From Nitrososphaerales archaeon TH5896 (GTDB lineage: Archaea; Thermoproteota; Nitrososphaeria; Nitrososphaerales; Nitrososphaeraceae), in the NCBI GenBank assembly GCA_014523625.1, contig JAATVP010000080.1, forward strand, positions 1 through 10,319: DNA of 10,319 bases. The letters are read 5' to 3'. Of this stretch, positions 5,910 to 10,319 are shown one piece after another. Numbering within the stretch: the stretch's first letter is position 1; the number at the start of each line of letters is the position of its first letter. The notes under the pieces were generated by a model that ran no database searches, was not told where the DNA came from, and was given only the letters and a program-made list of their open reading frames with translations. The position numbers and the translations under genes are program-made.

Positions 5910-7043
5910 ATGCCACGCCGTCACTCTCAACGTGCACATTCGAGTAATTTCAGTGACAATAGTGGCATACCTCAATTGTCATTTGATGTCGTATCTATTC
6001 TTTCAGATCTAGGGATTAAATATTCTATTTATAGTTCAAAAGAAGATTTTGATTCAACAAGCATTTATGGCGTAAAAGATATCAAAAATGCTTCAAGTGA
6101 AGATTTATCCTTTTGTTCCTTAGATGATGCAGAAAAGGCAATAATGGCCATTTCCAAATCAAATGCTAAGGTCATTATTTGTCACCAATCGCTGGAGAAT
6201 CTGGTGTATCCTAGATCCGGAAAGCAGCAATCTTTGATATTTACAAAGAATCCTAGAATGGTTGTAATGAAAATTATAAATGAAATCTATTATTCTCCAT
6301 CTGTAAATGAAAAGAAGAGAACCCGTCAGAATGATAAAATTGTGGCAGCTCCTCGGATATCAGCCATATCTAGATCTGCCAGAATAGGAAAGAGCTGTTC
6401 AATTGGTAACTTTACCAAAATAGGGGATAAATGTATAATAGGGGATAATACAGTTGTTGGCGATTGTGTAATTATAGAACAGAATACTAGAATTGGCAAG
6501 AATTGCATTATACAGCCTGGAACAGTTATTGGAGCTGATGGTTTTGCTTATGAGAGGTTAGAGGATACTTTAGAGCTGCAAAGATTCCCACACATTGGAG
6601 GAGTAATTCTAGGCAATAATGTAGAGATTTGTTCTAATTGCTCTATAGCAAGGGGTTCACTTTCTGATACAATAATTGGAGAAGGAACTAAACTTGATGC
6701 TCTAGTACATATCGCTCACAATGTAGAAATAGGAAGACATTGTGCCTTAACTGCGGGCACTATTATAGGAGGAAGTACTAGAATTGGGGATATGTGCTGG
6801 ACTGGTTTGAATTCAACTATAAAACATAAAGTAAAGATTGGAAATAAGGTAATAATTGGTAGTGGTGCATCTGTAATTAATGATATTGATGATGAAGACA
6901 TAGTTGCAGGAGTTCCTGCAAAATCAATAAAGCATAAAGTTAGATCTAATCAACTATTTCTTATGGCAGGACAACAAAGTCGTACCAAGAACAGTCTTAA
7001 AAGAAATTCTGATAATAATAATACAATAAGTATAGAAAAGTAG
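5910..7043 (+). CDS. lpxD: LpxD-like UDP-sugar N-acyltransferase (left-handed beta-helix)
   Basis: A 377-residue homologue of UDP-3-O-acylglucosamine N-acyltransferase, which in bacteria adds the second acyl chain during lipid A synthesis. Residues 24-130 resemble the LpxD N-terminal uridine-binding domain (DIKNASSEDLSFCSLDDAEKA). Residues about 147-320 are hexapeptide repeats of the left-handed beta-helix (IGKSCSIGNFTKIGDKCIIG and so on). LpxD hallmarks follow: IGADGFAYERLE at 208-219 and VHIAHNVEIGRH at 266-277, where H270 matches the catalytic base of E. coli LpxD (H239). The VAGVPAKSIK stretch at 332-341 is usual for the end of the helix. The tail is Asn/Lys-rich. Archaea do not make lipid A, so the substrate is probably another UDP-amino sugar, for example for surface glycans. 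It is flanked by gene remnants on both sides. Confidence 0.85.
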   Translation: MPRRHSQRAHSSNFSDNSGIPQLSFDVVSILSDLGIKYSIYSSKEDFDSTSIYGVKDIKNASSEDLSFCSLDDAEKAIMAISKSNAKVIICHQSLENLVYPRSGKQQSLIFTKNPRMVVMKIINEIYYSPSVNEKKRTRQNDKIVAAPRISAISRSARIGKSCSIGNFTKIGDKCIIGDNTVVGDCVIIEQNTRIGKNCIIQPGTVIGADGFAYERLEDTLELQRFPHIGGVILGNNVEICSNCSIARGSLSDTIIGEGTKLDALVHIAHNVEIGRHCALTAGTIIGGSTRIGDMCWTGLNSTIKHKVKIGNKVIIGSGASVINDIDDEDIVAGVPAKSIKHKVRSNQLFLMAGQQSRTKNSLKRNSDNNNTISIEK

Positions 7044-7050
7044 AAACAGA

Positions 7051-7058
7051 TCTTTTTG
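7051..7058 (+). terminator. T-tract after the LpxD-like gene
   Basis: Five T in a row about 10 nt after the stop codon, without a hairpin. It is a plausible minimal archaeal terminator. Confidence 0.3.
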
Positions 7059-7118
7059 ACACTATTAGGATAAGGACCTAAAATATTGTACTGGTCTAAA
7101 ATATCCTTCCCACGCGAT

Positions 7119-7331
7119 TCAACTCGGATCTGAATAGTCAACTAACCTCCAGTAATCTTCACTGCTATCTAAACTGGTCATGTTAAAATCATTGCCCGTG
7201 AATGCAATCCCTGCGATCTCATGGGTATCATTGCCGTAACGATCTTTAATGTTGGCTTCGGATGCTCCATATAGTCGTAAATTCTCGCTCTTATCGGAGT
7301 TGGAGTTTCGCGTATAAAGATAGTGATAAAT
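7119..7331 (-). pseudogene. Startless 70-codon frame, likely gene remnant
   Basis: A minus-strand frame, open between a TAA at 7332-7334 and a TGA at 7119-7121, has a convincingly protein-like sequence: NLRLYGASEANIKDRYG, then HEIAGIAFTGNDFNMTSLD, then SSEDYWRLVDYSDPS. It has no start codon before a lone ATG late in the frame. A second frame over the same DNA begins with ATG just after a TATA-like element but reads less naturally. I do not recognise the family. It looks like the C-terminal end of a lost or frameshifted gene behind the LpxD-like gene. Confidence 0.35.
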
Positions 7332-7372
7332 TTAATCCCCATTTTATAAATATTACAAATAACTCGGTGTTG

Positions 7373-7855
7373 TTATGCAAGTACATTATCTGTCCTTCGT
7401 TCCCATGGGAATACAATCCACTTCCCATGGTTCAATATCTCTCCGACGTATATCTTTCCGCCACAACCAACACTATCATCATCATCATAATCATTAGCTG
7501 CGAATCTTCTCACGAGAAATGCAAAATCACAATCAATTTTTCCTATTTCGTTAGAAACAAAAGAGTATGTATTTCCTGTATCATAAATATCATCAATTAC
7601 AAGATACTTTTTGTTGTCGAACAATGGAGACATCTCTTCTTTATGTAGCTTTTTATTTCGTACAGGTATGAATAAAATATGATTAATATCAAGTTCACGT
7701 GCAATTAATCTGGCTGGAATGATTCCTCCATTTGTAATTCCCAGAATAGCATCGTATTTTTTATTTGAACTTAGTATTTTATTTGCGACTATTTTTACCA
7801 GTAATTCTATTTGTGTCCAACTATAGTACTCTTTTGGGGAACTATATTTATTCAC
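7373..7855 (-). CDS. Purine-type phosphoribosyltransferase (Gpt/HPRT-like)
   Basis: A 160-residue type I phosphoribosyltransferase, probably for purine salvage: base plus PRPP gives nucleoside monophosphate and pyrophosphate. The PRPP-binding signature is YLVIDDIYDTGNTY at 84-97, with the paired acidic residues D88-D89. GITNGGIIPARLIAREL at 39-55 is the upstream PRPP loop region. The end WIVFPWE (146-152) is the family's base-pocket segment, as in xanthine-guanine enzymes. Length is normal. A run of aspartates (DYDDDD, 122-127), encoded by repeated ATC on the plus strand, precedes that segment. The start is GTG at 7855 with GAGG close upstream; no nearby in-frame ATG exists. It stands alone on the minus strand, not clearly in an operon. 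The exact base specificity cannot be read. Confidence 0.85.
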   Translation of the reverse strand: MNKYSSPKEYYSWTQIELLVKIVANKILSSNKKYDAILGITNGGIIPARLIARELDINHILFIPVRNKKLHKEEMSPLFDNKKYLVIDDIYDTGNTYSFVSNEIGKIDCDFAFLVRRFAANDYDDDDSVGCGGKIYVGEILNHGKWIVFPWERRTDNVLA

Positions 7856-7883
7856 TTCCTCTGATCTGGATTCCAGTTACGTC

Positions 7884-8084
7884 TTAACCTCCAATATAGA
7901 AGGTAGTATTGAAGATGGTGATAATATCACCACCACTATCACTATCAATATCAATAGCAATAGGAATATCAATATCCATGGGAATAGAGATAACCGCAGC
8001 AACCAGGCTATCCGTAGATCCGTAAGTGAGCTTGAGTTTAGAACTTGCACAAATTGATCTAAGGATAGATTTTTTAGATCTCAT
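7884..8084 (-). CDS. Doubtful 66-aa frame directly after cbtA, Asp-Ile repeats
   Basis: The ATG is 3 nt beyond the cbtA stop, so it could be a coupled third gene of the cbt operon. The first half (KSILRSICASSKLKLTYGS) is unremarkable. The second half is low-complexity DIDIPIAIDIDSDSGGD, which mirrors a GATATT-type repeat in the DNA. A 7-bp hairpin covers its first codons. No known domain, signal peptide or membrane helix. It may be a genuine small protein, but chance openness over repetitive DNA is as likely. Confidence 0.2.
   Translation of the reverse strand: MRSKKSILRSICASSKLKLTYGSTDSLVAAVISIPMDIDIPIAIDIDSDSGGDIITIFNTTFYIGG
7917..7978. repeat. Low-complexity ATATCA/ACTATC hexamer-like repeat
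   Basis: About 60 bp made of degenerate repeats of atatca, actatc and similar units on the plus strand. It ends on the left with a perfect dyad GGTGAT-AAT-ATCACC (7917-7931). It probably arose by slippage. Confidence 0.55.
8056..8080 (-). terminator. Stem-loop just after cbtA, possible transcript end
   Basis: Arms GATCTAA and TTAGATC are perfect complements with an 11-nt loop, placed about 8 nt past the cbtA stop. The minus strand lacks a T run right after it, so termination is uncertain. It could instead protect the 3' end. Confidence 0.35.
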
Positions 8085-8087
8085 TCA

Positions 8088-8825
8088 CTACACTGTGCGG
8101 AGCTTGGGTGCCCTAGTTTCATGTGGTTTGACTACATCCCAGAATGAACCTAACAGAATGCCTAATGCCCCCCAAAAAATTCCCATTGTTATAGTAGTGA
8201 CAATTCTGAAATTCATGAGCAAATCAGCTGATATTGCAACCTCATCTGAGTTATTAGGCAATACTGCAAACGCCAAAGCAATAATCACAGCATAAGTTGC
8301 GGGCACAATGATCTTTCTCGACTCTTTGCGGCTTTGACCTAAGCTTCTATAAATTATCGCAACACCCAAAGCAGTAAATCCAGAAATAACTAACATGCCG
8401 ATATACAAGCTTTCTCTGTATTCGATAGTCTCCGGATCTCCAACAGCTGGAGGATTTGCGGGGTATTTCAACGCAGGAATTAAGAATATTACGAAAAACA
8501 TAATTCCAGCGAGGATTAGTCCTTTCTTCTTGTTGTTGGATCCTGGAAGGGAATCCCTAGAGTAGACATAGACTATTCCAAATAATGCAGATATTGAGGT
8601 ACCCAAAATTGTTCCTGCAACAATCTCCCCACCTTTCTGCCATAAGCGATACTGTACAAGCTCATCAAGATCTACAGGCTCACCAGATGCTACGGTATTT
8701 TGTACTTCAATCTCAATGGCCTGATCAATATATGGTTCGACTAATAGCTGATTGATTAAACCAAGTATTGTTCCCGCTATGGCCCCAGAAATAAGCGTTA
8801 TTAGAATAAAAGCAAGGGTTTTCAT
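8088..8825 (-). CDS. cbtA: Cobalt transporter membrane subunit CbtA
   Basis: A 245-residue membrane protein of the CbtA family, thought to import cobalt for cobalamin synthesis. About six hydrophobic helices are seen near residues 4-28, 67-88, 102-120, 141-160, 173-190 and 208-230. The family signature LKYPANPPAVGDPETI lies at 119-134, followed by a RESLYIG helix start. A hydrophilic loop at 30-65 with acidic residues follows the first helix. It is encoded 34 nt downstream of cbtB, on the same strand, so the two are almost certainly one operon. CbtA-CbtB pairs are often under B12 control in bacteria; no cobalamin riboswitch is visible here. The ATG at 8825 directly follows GGGAA and gives a normal first helix. 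Family assignment is secure; cobalt as the substrate comes from the family. Confidence 0.88.
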   Translation of the reverse strand: MKTLAFILITLISGAIAGTILGLINQLLVEPYIDQAIEIEVQNTVASGEPVDLDELVQYRLWQKGGEIVAGTILGTSISALFGIVYVYSRDSLPGSNNKKKGLILAGIMFFVIFLIPALKYPANPPAVGDPETIEYRESLYIGMLVISGFTALGVAIIYRSLGQSRKESRKIIVPATYAVIIALAFAVLPNNSDEVAISADLLMNFRIVTTITMGIFWGALGILLGSFWDVVKPHETRAPKLRTV

Positions 8826-8859
8826 TTCCCATCATTTTTGGTGTAAATACAGAGGCAAA

Positions 8860-9078
8860 TTAATGGCAAGGAAAGCCTGCTGCATGTCTCAAATCATGAT
8901 AAAATTCATGCATCCACATATCATCAAATGCCTTTTGTCCTTCTACTAGACTAAATAACTGTCCTTGATCATATCCTACAATAAACATGCCAAACAATAG
9001 TATAGCCAATAGTACGCCTATTGCAATTTTTGGTAGACCAGAGGACTCCTTTACTAACAGCATGTTAACGTTAGACAT
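8860..9078 (-). CDS. cbtB: Cobalt transporter subunit CbtB (His-rich, one membrane helix)
   Basis: A 72-residue small membrane protein. One transmembrane helix lies at about 17-36 (KIAIGVLLAILLFGMFIVGY). The C-terminal tail MHEFYHDLRHAAGFPCH at 56-72 is the CbtB hallmark, with H57, H61, H65, C71 and H72 as likely cobalt ligands. It precedes cbtA in the same operon and is thought to deliver or sense metal for CbtA. The size matches the family. The TATA box TTTATATAC lies about 30 nt ahead, giving a short leader to ATG 9078; an ATG five codons later is also possible. Thaumarchaeota make cobalamin, which explains a dedicated cobalt uptake system. Confidence 0.9.
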   Translation of the reverse strand: MSNVNMLLVKESSGLPKIAIGVLLAILLFGMFIVGYDQGQLFSLVEGQKAFDDMWMHEFYHDLRHAAGFPCH

Positions 9079-9106
9079 TTAATTTAGATACTAGACAGAT
9101 ATCTCG

Positions 9107-9115
9107 TATATAAAC
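9107..9115 (-). promoter_or_regulatory. TATA box of the cbtB-cbtA operon
   Basis: Minus-strand GTTTATATAC, centred about 33 nt upstream of the cbtB ATG, predicts a leader of a few nucleotides. A palindrome AGATATCT (9097-9104) lies between it and the start and could be a regulator contact. Confidence 0.5.
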
Positions 9116-9260
9116 TCTTGGCCAGTTCATCCAACACTTTCTTTATCATACACAACTCATACAATACGGATGAATAAGTGCTTTCATTGGATAAACTATC
9201 CTATAATCAATCTATCATAAATAGTTGCTTCAATTTTTAAATCTGAGCCAATTTATAGAC

Positions 9261-9644
9261 TTACGAAGGAAAAAAATAGATTACTACTAAATCCTCATCG
9301 TCGACAATAAATCTGTGTTTCATATTTGCAGAAACAAAGATAAAATCTGCCTTTTTAACAGGTTTTAGCTTACCTTCCATTTCTATAAATCCGCTTCCTT
9401 CAACTATAAAATAGACCTCATTCACTGTATGGGGAAGTTGGGTATCCGTCTCTCCTTTTCTAAGTCTTAGAACTCCCAAATCAACGCCTTTGTTGCTAAA
9501 AACATTCAAGAAATAGTTATCTGTATTATCCAAGTCTGCAATTACTTTGTCGAGACCGACAAAATTATCTTCTTTTTTTTCCAAAGATTCTATTAAGCAC
9601 TTTGTTATCACCCTCGAATATAATTCTATATTTGAATGCCCCAT
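9261..9644 (-). CDS. Single-domain cupin protein
   Basis: A 127-residue small beta-barrel protein of the cupin_2 type. The domain spans about 55-125. Motif 1 is reduced: LPHTVNEVYFIVEGSG (70-85) keeps H72, E76 and the final Gly, but the first His of the usual HxH is Leu70. Motif 2 has H110 in ANMKHRFIV. A metal site with two His and one Glu is still possible. The N-terminal half (about 1-45) is helical and charged, with a KCLIESLEKKEDNF stretch. The enzymatic role cannot be deduced; similar cupins act as isomerases, dioxygenases or metabolite sensors. It is divergent from the DUF4443 gene with an 85-nt gap holding both promoters. ATG 9644 with ACTAATTAATG upstream suggests a leaderless mRNA. 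Confidence 0.8.
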   Translation of the reverse strand: MGHSNIELYSRVITKCLIESLEKKEDNFVGLDKVIADLDNTDNYFLNVFSNKGVDLGVLRLRKGETDTQLPHTVNEVYFIVEGSGFIEMEGKLKPVKKADFIFVSANMKHRFIVDDEDLVVIYFFPS

Positions 9645-9700
9645 CTAAAATGCCATTGCATTAATTAGTCACGGCACACACAATAAATTCATATTAGTAC

Positions 9701-9710
9701 TTATTCATAA
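9701..9710 (+). promoter_or_regulatory. TATA box of the DUF4443 gene
   Basis: TTATTCATAA lies about 25 nt ahead of the ATG at 9730, the spacing of a leaderless archaeal promoter. Confidence 0.45.
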
Positions 9711-9729
9711 TACATCGTACCCAAAAGAG

Positions 9730-10319
9730 ATGCATATGTACGTAAAGGTTCTACAAGAAACCTCGGGCAGATATGCTCCAAGCAGAGGTCTTTCCTTTGA
9801 CATTGCACATGTATTCAAAGCCTTTCAACTCATCAAGAATAATGGCCATATTAGTAGAGATTTACTATGCCAAGAACTCAATCTTGGCGAAGGATCGATT
9901 AAGACGTTAATAAAACACTTGAAAATGCAAGACCTAATAGAAACTAGCAGAATTGGAACAAAGATGTCAGTTAAAGGCAATAGAATCTTTTCACACATCT
10001 TATCATCTGTTCCAAGTGAATGTGTTCTTCCTAAATGTTCTGTTGCTTTAGGTCGATACAACTATGCAGTCTTACTGAAACAACTGAGCTTTGCTGTAAA
10101 GTCTGGAATTGAACAAAGAGATGCTGCAATAAGAATGGGAGCTTTAGGCGCTACGACATTATTCTATATGAATGAAAAATTCGTTATACCAGGAACTAGG
10201 TATGATGCACTAAAGAGAGAGCCTCACATTAGACAATTATTAATCCACAAGTTAAGACCGGAGCTTAGAGATGTTGTAATAATTGGAAGTGATGATACTG
10301 ACCAGAGAATTGCCGAACT
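9730..10319 (+). CDS. DUF4443 winged-helix protein, cut by the window edge
   Basis: The first 196 codons of a gene that continues past the right edge. Residues about 15-85 form a winged helix: SRGLSFDIAHVFKAFQLIKN, then ISRDLLCQELNLGEGSIKTL as helix-turn-helix, then IETSRIGTKMSVKGNRIF as wing. Residues from about 105 match the archaeal DUF4443 domain: ALGRYNYAVLLKQLS, then IEQRDAAIRMGALGATTLFY, then a Leu/Ile-rich segment. That domain occurs in Thaumarchaeota and is thought to be ligand-binding; no ligand is known to me. It is probably a transcriptional regulator. C47, C98 and C103 are present without an obvious metal motif. The start could be ATG 9730 or ATG 9736; the TATA spacing slightly favours 9730. 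It is divergent from the cupin gene, which is a possible target. Confidence 0.8.
   Translation, partial: MHMYVKVLQETSGRYAPSRGLSFDIAHVFKAFQLIKNNGHISRDLLCQELNLGEGSIKTLIKHLKMQDLIETSRIGTKMSVKGNRIFSHILSSVPSECVLPKCSVALGRYNYAVLLKQLSFAVKSGIEQRDAAIRMGALGATTLFYMNEKFVIPGTRYDALKREPHIRQLLIHKLRPELRDVVIIGSDDTDQRIAE

Noticed and set aside
7078..7104. Direct repeat CTAAAATAT, two copies
   Set aside because: Only 9 bp in AT-rich DNA with no transposase nearby; not enough for an insertion site.
7473..7495. Short ATC repeats that might suggest a CRISPR or microsatellite element
   Set aside because: It is a short run coding for aspartates in the phosphoribosyltransferase. There are no spaced repeats, and no CRISPR array is seen anywhere in the window.
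7262..7648. A 128-codon plus-strand frame
   Set aside because: It is antisense to the phosphoribosyltransferase and to the remnant at 7119-7331, and its Ile/Ser/Cys-rich sequence is not protein-like.

Overview
The window looks like a soil-type ammonia-oxidising archaeon of the Nitrososphaeria (Thaumarchaeota), most like Nitrososphaera or Nitrosocosmicus. The signs are AT-rich DNA, archaeal TATA boxes placed about 25 nt ahead of start codons (leaderless transcripts), few Shine-Dalgarno sites, a small exported protein with a typical thaumarchaeal signal peptide, a CbtB/CbtA pair, and a DUF4443 protein running off the right edge. This placement is inferred from gene content; there is no rRNA gene in the window.

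Layout. 1-400: a short exported protein with two cysteines. 400-690: non-coding, with a 9-bp perfect inverted repeat and a hairpin that probably ends the regulator transcript. 690-3255: an arsenic cluster. An HxlR-family regulator (minus strand) diverges from an operon of arsM (As(III) S-adenosylmethionine methyltransferase), arsC (thiol-coupled arsenate reductase of the low-molecular-weight phosphatase fold) and a MIP-family aquaporin-like channel whose start lies inside arsC. 3398-4917: two minus-strand genes, a NAD(P)H-dependent FMN reductase and a winged-helix regulator with SufR-like cysteines. Each has its own promoter carrying the same 10-mer TGGTTTACAA (plus-strand sense).

4918-5909 is a long AT-rich stretch holding an unrecognised startless reading frame, an isolated hairpin with a T tract, and the promoter of an LpxD-like left-handed beta-helix acyltransferase (5910-7043). 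A second startless fragment lies behind that gene. 7373-9078 is all minus strand: a purine-type phosphoribosyltransferase, a doubtful 66-aa frame with Asp-Ile repeats, and the cobalt transport genes cbtB-cbtA. The window ends with a cupin protein (minus) and the first two thirds or so of a DUF4443 winged-helix protein (plus).

How the parts may work together: ArsC reduces arsenate to arsenite. With no ArsB, Acr3 or ArsA in view, arsenite could leave through the MIP channel or be methylated by ArsM. The neighbouring flavin reductase could oxidise the toxic trivalent methyl product, as ArsH does, or serve general redox defence under the Fe-S type regulator. The first two steps rest on well-known families; the role of the flavin reductase is inference.
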